This document shows positions 42,383 through 51,523 of a DNA stretch of 56,073 nucleotides, piece after piece; the stretch's first letter is position 1; each line of letters starts with the position of its first letter. Origin of the DNA: Verrucomicrobiota bacterium (GTDB lineage Bacteria; Verrucomicrobiota; Verrucomicrobiia; Chthoniobacterales; JAFAMB01); contig JAFAZK010000116.1 of assembly GCA_019239825.1 (NCBI GenBank), positions 1 to 56,073 of the forward strand, given 5' to 3'. The notes under the pieces were generated by a model, which worked only from the letters and a program-made list of their open reading frames with translations, was not told the DNA's origin and ran no database searches. Made by a program: the position numbers and the translations under genes.

Positions 42383-42686
42383 ATAGTGAATTCGTAAACG
42401 GTTACCATCATATTACACGCGCAATTTGGCAAGAGTTGCAGGATTTTGGCGAGGTAGGGCGAAAAACTCGCGCTCAGGGCTTAATTCATTAGTTCAATCT
42501 TTCTGCGCCGGTTTTGAGCCATGCCTTGGGACTTGGGTTTACTCTGCCAATCCGCCGAAATCCAAGCGCTCGGTTCGCACGAATCTTGACCGATGCCGCG
42601 TCTTGGGTCGCGGCTCAAAAACCGGCGCGGACGGACAATTGCCACCAGATCGAGCTTTATTCGCGCCGAGTTTTTCGCCCTATCGA
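42383..42686. repeat. 304-bp gap with nested inverted-repeat element
   Basis: Outer arms 42455-42473 and 42663-42682 (TAGGGCGAAAAACTCGCGC and complement with one extra base) enclose inner arms 42505-42520 and 42612-42628 (GCGCCGGTTTTGAGCC and complement with one extra base). No gene is visible in this gap. Confidence 0.85.
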
Positions 42687-43208
42687 TCATTGCTCCGGCT
42701 GCTGGGCGGCTAAACCATTGGTAAGCAACAAGGCGACTTCGTCTTGGACTGTGTCTAGTTGATCCAGCCGCAGCCCGGGATCGATGATTAGAAAGGCTTC
42801 TCCGCTCCTTGCGTGTTCGTACACAAGAATCTTCTCCGAGTCGGTCTCTCGAACGTCGACTGGCTTCAGAATTTTCTTCCGCTCGAGCATGGCGGCCAGG
42901 ACATAACGCGTATTGAGGTACTCGGGACGGTCCTCTTCTAGGAGCCGCCGCAACAAAGCCTCCACTGATTCCTTTTGCAAAGGCTCTGGCGGGGCTGAGG
43001 GTGGGGCCTGGTATTTAGATTTCCAGAACGAAAATGGTTGAGCTGATTCTTTCAACCGGTTCCAGGCGTCGTCCGAAACGTCTTCCCGCCGAAAGCCTTG
43101 TTTATCCCGGTACAACAAAGTCCAAATGGTATCCCCGTCGTTGAAAGTAATCTGGGTGTGCGCGCAAGCATGGCTTCGCGCCTTGATCTCCCATTCTGCT
43201 AACATCAT
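42687..43208 (-). CDS. Conserved-type hypothetical protein with PFSFWKSKY motif
   Basis: 173-aa soluble protein. Residues 1-70 look like a small metal-binding or beta domain (WEIKARSHACAHTQ, GFRREDVSDDAWNR, PFSFWKSKY), then a Pro-rich linker and a helical region with RYVLAAMLERKKILKPVD and a final VYEHARSGEAFLIIDP strand pair. I recall similar unnamed proteins in Verrucomicrobia and Planctomycetes but cannot name a family. ATG 43205 is an equal start option. Monocistronic. Confidence 0.75.
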   Translation of the reverse strand: MMLAEWEIKARSHACAHTQITFNDGDTIWTLLYRDKQGFRREDVSDDAWNRLKESAQPFSFWKSKYQAPPSAPPEPLQKESVEALLRRLLEEDRPEYLNTRYVLAAMLERKKILKPVDVRETDSEKILVYEHARSGEAFLIIDPGLRLDQLDTVQDEVALLLTNGLAAQQPEQ

Positions 43209-43249
43209 CTCATATTATACTTAGTCCGCCTCTCAGGGGAAATCCTGAT

Positions 43250-43330
43250 AACGACAGATGACAAATCACAAATGACCAAATTCATGAGCCGATCTGGCTG
43301 GAGTTGTCATCTGTCATTTGTCAGCTCTCA
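43250..43330. repeat. TGACAAATGACA-type inverted repeat
   Basis: GACAGATGACAAATCACAAATGA at the left (about 43253-43276, quoted in part) faces GTCATCTGTCATTTGTCA at the right (about 43307-43325) across a 30-bp spacer. Another member of the simple-word inverted repeats that sit in gaps; it precedes purK. Confidence 0.65.
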
Positions 43331-43405
43331 TTGGGTTTGTGCACGCCTTCCGGCCTGCCCCCGAAGGTGCTAGAATAGGACCTTTAAATTAGTTCTAATA
43401 TCCAT

Positions 43406-44551
43406 ATGCGGCATTCGATTTGTCCCGGATCGACCATTGGTGTGCTTGGCGGTGGCCAGCTCGGCCGAATGTTTGGAATTGCCGCCCGAAGAATGGGTTA
43501 CCGCGTGCATACCTATGAATCCACGCCAGACAGTCCAGCGGGCCAGGTTTCAGATCGAGAGTTTACCGGGTCTTATACGGACGAAGCTGCGCTCGAAGAG
43601 TTCGCCCGGTCTGTCGATGTCATCACCTTTGAATTCGAAAACATCCCTTCCACGGTCATCGATCGGCTCGCTCTTGAAAAGCCGGTCCATCCTCGCTCGG
43701 AGGTGCTTCATATCTGTCAGAATCGCGAACGGGAAAAGGCTTTTCTGGCTGCTCATGGTTATCCTCATGTCCCGTTTCGCATCGTCGCTAACGCGGCCGA
43801 TCTTCAGGAAGGGCTAACCACCTTGGGCGTACCGGCGGTTCTGAAAACCGCCGACTTCGGCTATGATGGGAAAGGCCAACAGAAAATTCAGAATGCTGGC
43901 GAGATTGATGTCTCGGCGCTAGGAGGTAGAAAGGGTATTCTGGAAAAATGGATCGAGTTCGATTGCGAGCTTTCGGTGATTTGCGCCCGTGGCAGCGACG
44001 GCCAGTTATCGACCTTTCCGCCTGCGGAGAACGTTCATCATCGGCATATCCTCGATCACTCGATCGCGCCCGCCCGGCTGCCGGCAGAATTGCAACAGGA
44101 GGCAACCGAAATCGCGAAATCGTTAGCCACTGATTTGGAGGTGGTTGGACTCCTTGCCGTCGAATTCTTTTTCACTTCCAGCGGCGAACTATTGGTAAAT
44201 GAATTGGCTCCTCGTCCCCATAACTCAGGGCACTACACTTTTGATGTCTGCATAACGAGCCAATTCGAACAACAACTACGGGCCGTCTGCGGATTGACCT
44301 TGGGCCTTCCCGATCAGCTTTCTCCAGCTTGTATGGTCAATCTGTTGGGGGATCTCTGGGTGGGTGGCCGGCCACCCGATTGGTCATCGATCCTTCGCCG
44401 GCCCAACGCTAAATTGCATCTTTATGGTAAGACCGAAGGTCGATCAGGCAGGAAAATGGGGCATTATTGCGTGCTCGCGCCGACCGTTGATGAAGCGGTC
44501 GCAGAGGCGTTAAAGATCAAAATGGAATTACATCATGCGTCACGTCGCTAG
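43406..44551 (+). CDS. purK: N5-carboxyaminoimidazole ribonucleotide synthase
   Basis: 381-aa ATP-grasp enzyme that carboxylates AIR with bicarbonate in purine synthesis; PurE then isomerises the product. Motifs: IGVLGGGQLGRMFGIAAR, VITFEFENIPS, VLKTADFGYDGKGQ, VEFFFTSSGELLVNELAPRPHNSGHYT. purE, the usual neighbour, is not here. It overlaps the DUF192 gene by 17 nt. Confidence 0.95.
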   Translation: MRHSICPGSTIGVLGGGQLGRMFGIAARRMGYRVHTYESTPDSPAGQVSDREFTGSYTDEAALEEFARSVDVITFEFENIPSTVIDRLALEKPVHPRSEVLHICQNREREKAFLAAHGYPHVPFRIVANAADLQEGLTTLGVPAVLKTADFGYDGKGQQKIQNAGEIDVSALGGRKGILEKWIEFDCELSVICARGSDGQLSTFPPAENVHHRHILDHSIAPARLPAELQQEATEIAKSLATDLEVVGLLAVEFFFTSSGELLVNELAPRPHNSGHYTFDVCITSQFEQQLRAVCGLTLGLPDQLSPACMVNLLGDLWVGGRPPDWSSILRRPNAKLHLYGKTEGRSGRKMGHYCVLAPTVDEAVAEALKIKMELHHASRR

Positions 44552-44984
44552 TCCGGTTCTGAGCGTGTTCATCCTTCTCCTATCCGCCTGTTCGCCGGAC
44601 GCACAGACCGGAGCGTTCGGCTTAAGGACCGTCGATCTCAACGTTGGCGGAAGCACTGTGAAAGTCGAAGTGGCTGACAGCCCACAATCACTCGAGAACG
44701 GCCTGATGTACCGGGATGCTCTGGCGGACGGCCAAGGTATGCTTTTCGTCCTAGGCCCGGCGGAGCAGGCCAGTTTCTGGATGAAGAACACGAAAATCCC
44801 GCTCTCTATCGGCTTCATCGACGGCAACTCGGTTCTCCGGGAAGAGCATGATATGCAACCGTTCGATGAGCATTTAACCCGTAGCGCCACGAGCGACATT
44901 TGTTACGCGCTCGAGGTAAATCAGGGATGGTTCCAGAAACACCACATTGATCCCGGCGTGAAGGTGACTGGGATTCCGAGGTAA
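44535..44984 (+). CDS. DUF192 family lipoprotein
   Basis: 149 aa with a lipoprotein signal (VLSVFILLLSAC, lipobox LSAC, lipidated Cys near residue 19). The DUF192 core follows: VADSPQSLENGLMYRD, GMLFVLGPAEQASFWMKNT and PLSIGFIDGNSVLREEHDM. Function of the family is not established. Location would be periplasmic, anchored to the inner or outer membrane. Its start overlaps purK. Confidence 0.88.
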   Translation: MRHVASPVLSVFILLLSACSPDAQTGAFGLRTVDLNVGGSTVKVEVADSPQSLENGLMYRDALADGQGMLFVLGPAEQASFWMKNTKIPLSIGFIDGNSVLREEHDMQPFDEHLTRSATSDICYALEVNQGWFQKHHIDPGVKVTGIPR

Positions 44985-45120
44985 ACGCCGGGAACGCCAA
45001 TATTCTCAGCACCGTAGAACCGGCATTTTCAAGCTGTTTCCGTTAGGCTTATTGTTGCGTGGAGCCGTTACGTCCGATTGCTTCCGTTCCCGGCGATCGC
45101 GGCGTTCCCGGCGATCACGG
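44985..45120. repeat. Tandem 18-bp repeat and partner arm before polX
   Basis: CGTTCCCGGCGATCRCGG occurs twice head to tail (45085-45102 and 45103-45120). An inverted CGCCGGGAACG lies near 44987, so a hairpin with either copy can form. The repeat is read in the longer polX frame (from 45059), which argues against that start. Confidence 0.6.
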
Positions 45121-45130
45121 CGTTATTAAC

Positions 45131-46876
45131 ATGGTTACAAAAGAACAAACCATCGCGTTGCTTGAGTCGATATCCCGATTGCTCGAGTTGAAGGGCGAGA
45201 ATCCCTTCAAGATTCGCGCTTATACGAATGCTGCACGGGCCTTGGAGACCTTCTCTGGTAATTTTCCGGAGCTGGTTGTGGAGAAACACTTGGAAGAATT
45301 GGAGGGAATTGGCTCGGCCATCGCGAAGAAGATCGAAGAATTCGCTACCACCGGTAAACTCGGCTATTACGACGAACTTCGCGGCAGTTTCCCAGACACT
45401 TTGTCGGAGCTCTTTGAGCTCCAGGGGCTTGGCGCGAAAAAGATCAAGGTTCTGTGGGAGACACTGCAGGTAAAGAGTATCGCTGATCTGGAGGCGGCCT
45501 GTCGCGATGGTCGCGTTTCGGAATTGCCGGGCTTTGGAGAGAAAACAGCGGAGAATCTTCTCCGGTCTATCGAACGTCGCGAAAAACACTCCGGCCGACA
45601 TTTGCTTTCCGAAGCTACGGTCATGATGGAACAGATTCTGGACCATTTCCGAGATCATCCGGATGTTTCTCAGATCAGCTCGGCGGGGAGCTTGAGAAGG
45701 TCAAAGGAGACCATCGGAGACCTGGATGTTCTGATCGCAACCAAGAATCCGAAAAGTATCACCGAATACTTTGTGACTTTCCCTTTGATCGAACGGGTGT
45801 TGGCCAAAGGAGAGACCAAAACCAGCGTGCTTTTGAAGAACGGGATGCAATCCGATCTTCGGGTGGTTGCTAATCGTGAGTTTCCTTTCGCGCTGGCTTA
45901 TTTTACCGGCAGCAAAGAGCACAACGTAGCGCTTAGAGGCAGAGCTTTACGGAACGGCTGGACTCTCAACGAGTACCGGCTTGGACCTGAGCCCAGCGCC
46001 AAGCAGCCTCCTAAGCCGATCCCGGCCATAGATACGGAAGCCGATCTTTATGCTGCTCTGGCCTTAGACTTTGTCGTGCCCGAGCTGAGAGAAGCGACTG
46101 GAGAAATTGAGGCGGCTGAAGCCGCTAAACTGCCGAAGCTGGTCGAGCTCAGCAATCTTCGAGGAACATTTCACGCTCACACCAGCTCCACCGACGGCAG
46201 AAATACGTTACAGGAAATGGCCACCGCTGCACGCGATCTGGGGCTGCAATACCTCGGAATGTCGGATCATAGCAAGAGCTCATTCCAAGCTCATGGACTC
46301 TCCGAAGAAAAACTGCTTCGGCAGGTGAAAGCGATACAGGAACTGAACGCGGGCTTTAATGGGGAGTTTTGGATTTTCGCCGGTGTAGAATGCGATATTC
46401 TGCGTGACGGTAAACTTGACTTTTCGGACGAGATTCTATCGCAATTAGATTTTGTTGTGGCTAGCGTCCACAACGCGCTGTCGATACCGGAAAAGGCGAT
46501 GACTGACCGCATGATTCGGGCCATGGAGAATCCATATGTGACCATGCTTGGTCATCCGACCGGCCGGTTACTGCTTTCTCGCGAGCCGTACAAGGTTGAT
46601 CTCAACGAGATCGTTAAAGCCGCAGCTGCAACCAAAACGATTATCGAGTTGAATGCGAATCCGCGCCGTCTGGATATGGATTGGCGCCTTTGGCGGCATG
46701 CGAAAGAACTAGGCGTTCTTTGTTCGATCAATCCTGATGCGCATTCAATGACCGGCTTCCAAGACCTGTGGTTCGGGGTGCAGGCAGCCAGGAAGGGATG
46801 GTTAACGCGAGAAGATGTTATCAACTGCCTTCCTTGTGACGGGGTCACCAAGATTCTGAAACAGAAACGCGGATAG
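45131..46876 (+). CDS. polX: DNA polymerase/3'-5' exonuclease PolX
   Basis: 581-aa family X polymerase with C-terminal PHP nuclease, a gap-filling base-excision repair enzyme. Order: N-terminal 8-kDa and fingers helices with helix-hairpin-helix (LEGIGSAIAKKIEEF, LQGLGAKKIKVLWE), palm with SAGSLRRSKETIGDLDVLI (catalytic Asp pair), and PHP domain with FHAHTSSTDGRN, MSDHSKSS and INPDAHSM. The frame opens at 45059, but ATG 45131 (MVTKEQTIALLESISRL) gives the family N-terminus. Confidence 0.94.
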   Translation: MVTKEQTIALLESISRLLELKGENPFKIRAYTNAARALETFSGNFPELVVEKHLEELEGIGSAIAKKIEEFATTGKLGYYDELRGSFPDTLSELFELQGLGAKKIKVLWETLQVKSIADLEAACRDGRVSELPGFGEKTAENLLRSIERREKHSGRHLLSEATVMMEQILDHFRDHPDVSQISSAGSLRRSKETIGDLDVLIATKNPKSITEYFVTFPLIERVLAKGETKTSVLLKNGMQSDLRVVANREFPFALAYFTGSKEHNVALRGRALRNGWTLNEYRLGPEPSAKQPPKPIPAIDTEADLYAALALDFVVPELREATGEIEAAEAAKLPKLVELSNLRGTFHAHTSSTDGRNTLQEMATAARDLGLQYLGMSDHSKSSFQAHGLSEEKLLRQVKAIQELNAGFNGEFWIFAGVECDILRDGKLDFSDEILSQLDFVVASVHNALSIPEKAMTDRMIRAMENPYVTMLGHPTGRLLLSREPYKVDLNEIVKAAAATKTIIELNANPRRLDMDWRLWRHAKELGVLCSINPDAHSMTGFQDLWFGVQAARKGWLTREDVINCLPCDGVTKILKQKRG

Positions 46877-47168
46877 GGAGGTTAGATGCTCCCGAACGGC
46901 CGAAGATGGGTGCGAAGATCTGACGGCTGTGGAGTCATCTGATGTTGTTAGGCCGAACGGCGTGTCGAGCCGCGGATCTGAGAGTTGCAGCAAGTTTGCC
47001 CTCGAGAGCTGGTGTCGATCGATGGGAGCGGTTATCCATAGCGGCACTGACTACCCGCCGCTCGGCACGGGTTGTGGCGTAGCAACACGTTGGGATCAAG
47101 GACGCCGGCGGCTTCGTTGACGTAGTAGGGTCACGTGGGAGCCTCGCCCAACCAGAGCCGCAGCCCCC
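46877..47168. other. 292-bp gap between convergent polX and TIR-kinase genes
   Basis: I see no gene, RNA or clear long palindrome. A few short GAACGGC and CGGC-rich words occur. This is one of the few gaps of this size here without an obvious nested inverted-repeat element. Confidence 0.4.
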
Positions 47169-50100
47169 CTATCTTCCCGGTGGTCTATCTAATCCCGGGT
47201 TACCCCCTTTTAGCTGTTCAGCCTTCGCTCGGTCTGCTTTGGCTTTCTGTATTTCGCCGACCTGCTGATAACCGAATGCGCGATTGAGATAGGCAAGCAC
47301 TAGATTTGGGTCAAGGGTGATTGCCTCGGTGCAGTCCGCAATCCCCAGGTCGAATTGCTTTAGACAGATATGAGCGTAACCGCGATTGTTATAAGCGAGA
47401 GGGAGATTTGGGTTAACCTTGAGCGCCTCAGTACAGTCTGCGATGCAGGCGTCGTATTCCTTTAGCTGGAGGTGGGTATAGCCGCGATCGATGTACGCGT
47501 TCGTGAGATTTGGGTTAAGCTGGATCGCTTGAGTAAAATCTTCGATAGCGGCCCTGTATTGCTTTAGCCCGACGTACGCATCACCGCGATTGCTGTAGGC
47601 GAGCGAGAGTCTCGGATCGAGCCGGATCGCTTGCGTGGCGTCGGCGACGCAGGCGTCGTATTGCTTTAAGCTGTAGTGAGCATAAGCGCGATTGTTATAC
47701 GCGTTCGCGAAATTTGGGTTAAGCCGGATTGCCTCTGTGGAGTCTGCCATGCTGGCATCGTATTGCTTCAGGTTGATGTAGGAATATCCCCGAAGAAAAT
47801 AGGCCTCGGCTAAATCTGGCTGTAGGCGGATTGCTTCGGTGAAGTCGTTGACCGCCTTATCGAATTGTCCTTGGAAGTTGTAGGTGGTTCCCCGGATGAC
47901 GTGGGCTTGGAAAAGCTCGGGTTTAAGACGAAGAGCCTCGTCGCAATCGGCGATAGCCTTGTCGTACTGCTTTAGGCCGTCGTAGCTCGTCGCCCGGTTG
48001 GCATAGGCTTCAGCGTAATCCGGCTTGAGGCGAATCGCCTGGTTGCAGTCGTTGATTGCCTCTTCGTATTGCTGGAGACTGTTATGAGGATTCGCTCGAT
48101 TCTTGTAGGCTTCGGCGAAATCCGGCTTAATACGGATCGCTTCGTTACAGTCGGCGAGCGCTTTATCGAACTGGTTGAGTCGGGTGTAGGTAAATGCCCG
48201 ATTGCTGTAGGCTTCGGCGAAGTCGGGTTTGATTCGGATCGCCTCACCGTAGTCGGAAATCGCTTTATCGAATTGTTTTAGTTTGAAGTATGCCTGACCG
48301 CGCTCGTTATAAGCCTCGGCGTAGTCCGGCTTGAGCCGAATCGCTTCGGTGTAATCCGCGGCGGCTTTGTCATTTTGCCCCGCATCTGCTTCGCTGTGGG
48401 CTTGGTTAAAGAGGTTGGCGACGTTTGTACCGGCTGGCGGTTGGCCGGTCGTCTCAGTAGTAGGAGTCGGCTCTGGAGTGGATTCCGAGCTATGGGCCTG
48501 GGGGGTGCCCTGGACGATTGCGACGGAGGGGGTCGGAGTTATCGTCGACGCCGGAGGATGCCGATCGGTGAGCATGATCCGGCTTATAGACAAGACTAGA
48601 ATCGTTAACCCTCCAAGTCCGACTATACCGGCGATCCCGAGGATCCAGACGATTGGCCACATCGAGGACTTTTTTTGTGGAGATGCTGCTATAACCTGCG
48701 AGGCCGGTCCTCCCGCGTAAGTTGCTGTCCCAAAGTGAGTAGGCAGGTTGGTATTCTCCCTTGGCGGCTGATAGATCGGGGCGGGCGGTGGCGTCGGCAC
48801 AGAGACGGTTCTTGCTGGCGGTTGGACGGATCGCGGCGGCGGTGCCGGGGTGGCGAGCGGAGCTACCCGGCTTGTTTTGGGAGAGGTACTGACGCTGGTC
48901 CCGAAAGCTTGCCAAAAACTCTGACAATCGGAAAAACCGCCGGCAGTTGCGGGCGCCACGAGCGCCGCCCGCAGCATTCTGTTTCCAAACTCATTGATCG
49001 CGGTTAGCGGGACATAGTCGCCGGTGTCCGGCACCCCGTAGGGACGGCCGCTCAAAAGCTCATAGATCAGCTGACCAAGCAGTTGAACAGATGATTTCCC
49101 TCGGATCCCCATCTTGGCCTGGGTCAAAGCGAGTAACCGGCTAGTCGACAGCATGGTCGGGTCAGTTTCCGAGTTGCCCGATCGCTTCACCAAGCCGCGC
49201 AAACTTAAAGGATTGAATTTAAGTTGCGCCTGGCGCAGGCCATCTGGCGGCGATTTCGCGAGGACCGGGAAGCGCGCAGGAGTAATCTCTGGCGGAAAAG
49301 CGAGAAAGATTTTTCCTAACCCTACTTCGATCAGGGCTAACGAATGTTCTGACAACTGATCAAGTAGAGCCGGCAGTGGCGCGAGCAGTGTGACGAGCTC
49401 CGGTGCCGGCACTGATTGTCTCCAACGCAGCAGGGCGCTAACACTAAATCCGTTTAGCCATTCACGGACAAGAAATGGAGGCTGTGCGTTGAGTTCAAGG
49501 CCGTAATGCCCAACCAGATGGTCGATGGACAGGCTACGCACCCGTTCGAACTGCTCGTTGAGCAATTTCCGATTGTCAGGGTCGGACACAATGCTCGGAT
49601 GCAGAAACTTTAGGGCCACTTCCCTTGAAGTACCGCCGCGGTCTTCCCGGGCGCGGAATAATCGGCCGCTGACTCCTTCCCGGAGCTCTTCGATCAAGTG
49701 AAAGCGCTCTTCTCGTGTCTGCCCGGCCGAAGGAGCCAGGTAACTCGATAGCACGGGCGAGCCGATTAAGGTCTGCATTCCGAGGTCGCTTTCGGACGAA
49801 GGGGTTGGGGGCGTCGCTGAGCCAATTTCTGAGGCTTGTATGCCTGAGTCTGCTGGAAGAGTGCGAAGGATCTCTTCAACTCGGTCCTCCAACTCAGCCG
49901 GCGTTAGCGGGCGTTCCGCCGGATCTTTAGCCAGCAGACTCTTTAGGAGCTCGAGAACTGACGGCGGCAGCTCGGGCAAATCGGCGAATGGAGGCTGTCG
50001 GAAGAGATGGGAACCGCTGATCTCTGCCGGGCTACCACGGAAAGGTGTTTTTCCGGTCAACAAAAACCAGAGAGTGATTCCGAGCGAATAGATGTCCGAT

Positions 50101-51167
50101 CGTGTGTCCAGTTCCTCTTGCCTGCACTGCTCAGGACTGGCGTACGCGAAAGTTCCGATAAATTGCTCGCCACTGACAATTGATTGAGCGGCGTTCGCGT
50201 CGCCCACGTTTTTCGCCAATCCGAAGTCGATCAACTTAATACGAAGCCGGTTCCGTCGATCCTCGACGGCCATAATGTTGCTCGGCTTGATATCACGGTG
50301 GATCAGACCTTTAGTTCTGGCTGCTTCCAAAGCGCCAGCGGCTTGCGCGGTTACATTAAGCGCTTGAAAAACTGACAGCGGCCCCTGTTTCTTGACATAC
50401 CTGTCGAGATCAACACCCTCGACCAACTGCATGGCGTAGAAATAAGAATCACCCTCCTGGCCTCGCGAGTAGACTAAGGCAACGTTAGGATGCTCGATTG
50501 CACCTGCGATTTGTGCTTCTCGCAAAAACCTTTTTCGGATTCCATCATCACCCATCAGCGTGGGGTTGATCACCTTGAGAGCGACTTCCCTTCCTCCCAT
50601 CGAAACTTGCCGAGCGCGGTAAGTGACACCCATTCCGCCGCGCCCCAGTTCAATTGGTCGACCGTCGGTCGCACCCAAAATCTCGAAATCGCCAAATCGG
50701 GCAGCTGCCGCGACGGCGGGTAGCTGATTCTCTTCTCCTGGGCTATTAGTGGCGAGCAGTTTGCTTACCTGGGAAGATAAGTCTGCTACCCGCTCCGGGT
50801 CGCTATCCCGTCCCGAAACATCGTGCCAGTGAACGACCCGCAAATAATACGCGAGATCATCGCTCATGACCGCTCCATCCAGCCGAAGCGAAAGGACGGG
50901 GAGACGTTGGTTAGTCGCGAATTCAATTTCCCGCAATACGTTTGCTGACCGATTGGCGTTATCGCTAAAAAGCAGGACCACTGCCTTGGATTCTCTCAGC
51001 CCCTGGATAATCTGCCCTGCATAGGGTACTCCGGGATCTACATTTCTCGGCGCTATCCAGCACCGGATTCCGGTCGTTTCCAGGGACTCACATGCGGCCT
51101 CGGCGACGGGACGATTGGCCGAAGAATAGCTAATAAAGACCAATGCCGATGAGGGATGTCTGTCCAT
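47169..51167 (-). CDS. TIR - Ser/Thr kinase - pseudokinase - TM - TPR protein
   Basis: 1332-aa multidomain protein. TIR domain about 6-138 (LVFISYSSANRP; LFSDNANRSANVLREIEFA with candidate NADase Glu80). Active-type kinase about 160-435: G-loop ELGRGGMGVTYRAR, Lys198, HRDIKPSN (Asp292), DFG Asp314, ASPEQ. A second kinase-like domain about 487-760 keeps a VALK lysine (520) but lacks HRD and DFG, so it is a pseudokinase. Then a Pro-rich linker, one membrane helix (about 836-862), and twelve 34-residue TPRs (about 916-1325). TIR and kinase would be cytosolic, TPRs outside the inner membrane. ATG 51167 is preferred over 51224. Confidence 0.9.
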   Translation of the reverse strand: MDRHPSSALVFISYSSANRPVAEAACESLETTGIRCWIAPRNVDPGVPYAGQIIQGLRESKAVVLLFSDNANRSANVLREIEFATNQRLPVLSLRLDGAVMSDDLAYYLRVVHWHDVSGRDSDPERVADLSSQVSKLLATNSPGEENQLPAVAAAARFGDFEILGATDGRPIELGRGGMGVTYRARQVSMGGREVALKVINPTLMGDDGIRKRFLREAQIAGAIEHPNVALVYSRGQEGDSYFYAMQLVEGVDLDRYVKKQGPLSVFQALNVTAQAAGALEAARTKGLIHRDIKPSNIMAVEDRRNRLRIKLIDFGLAKNVGDANAAQSIVSGEQFIGTFAYASPEQCRQEELDTRSDIYSLGITLWFLLTGKTPFRGSPAEISGSHLFRQPPFADLPELPPSVLELLKSLLAKDPAERPLTPAELEDRVEEILRTLPADSGIQASEIGSATPPTPSSESDLGMQTLIGSPVLSSYLAPSAGQTREERFHLIEELREGVSGRLFRAREDRGGTSREVALKFLHPSIVSDPDNRKLLNEQFERVRSLSIDHLVGHYGLELNAQPPFLVREWLNGFSVSALLRWRQSVPAPELVTLLAPLPALLDQLSEHSLALIEVGLGKIFLAFPPEITPARFPVLAKSPPDGLRQAQLKFNPLSLRGLVKRSGNSETDPTMLSTSRLLALTQAKMGIRGKSSVQLLGQLIYELLSGRPYGVPDTGDYVPLTAINEFGNRMLRAALVAPATAGGFSDCQSFWQAFGTSVSTSPKTSRVAPLATPAPPPRSVQPPARTVSVPTPPPAPIYQPPRENTNLPTHFGTATYAGGPASQVIAASPQKKSSMWPIVWILGIAGIVGLGGLTILVLSISRIMLTDRHPPASTITPTPSVAIVQGTPQAHSSESTPEPTPTTETTGQPPAGTNVANLFNQAHSEADAGQNDKAAADYTEAIRLKPDYAEAYNERGQAYFKLKQFDKAISDYGEAIRIKPDFAEAYSNRAFTYTRLNQFDKALADCNEAIRIKPDFAEAYKNRANPHNSLQQYEEAINDCNQAIRLKPDYAEAYANRATSYDGLKQYDKAIADCDEALRLKPELFQAHVIRGTTYNFQGQFDKAVNDFTEAIRLQPDLAEAYFLRGYSYINLKQYDASMADSTEAIRLNPNFANAYNNRAYAHYSLKQYDACVADATQAIRLDPRLSLAYSNRGDAYVGLKQYRAAIEDFTQAIQLNPNLTNAYIDRGYTHLQLKEYDACIADCTEALKVNPNLPLAYNNRGYAHICLKQFDLGIADCTEAITLDPNLVLAYLNRAFGYQQVGEIQKAKADRAKAEQLKGGNPGLDRPPGR

Positions 51168-51284
51168 AGATCCTGCCTCGTAACATAAGGTTTGTCTCAA
51201 AGTAGACGCGCGAGTTCGAGACAATTGCGATCATGCTGGGCCGAGTCGTCCGCCAGCCGCGGGGGATGAACTTGCAGTTTTTTT

Positions 51285-51497
51285 GGCCGAGATCGCAACT
51301 CCGTCGGAGTGGAATCTTTATAGTCGCCGTATGCAGATAGACGCAAGCTCCGTAGGAGCGGCGGATAGAGGAGAGCTGACCGGACGCACGAGCAACTTCG
51401 CCAATGCTCGACCAGATGTCGCTCCTGCGGAGCTGTCTCCTATGTGCCGCTGTACCAACTATAAAGATTTCACTCCTGAGGAGTTGCGATCTCGGCC
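51285..51497. repeat. Nested inverted-repeat element upstream of the TIR-kinase gene
   Basis: Outer arms 51285-51324 and 51458-51497 match at 36 of 40 positions (ends GGCCGAGATCGCAACTCC and GGAGTTGCGATCTCGGCC). Inner arms 51346-51360 and 51420-51434 match at 14 of 15 (AGCTCCGTAGGAGCG and complement). It occupies most of the gap between the TIR-kinase and HAD genes, both on the minus strand. Confidence 0.9.
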
Positions 51498-51523
51498 ACC
51501 TCAAAACGTCTCACCCCATGCTG

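Noticed and set aside
46877..47168. Possible tRNA or small RNA gene in the gap after polX
   Set aside because: No cloverleaf, no CCA end and no T-arm consensus found by eye.
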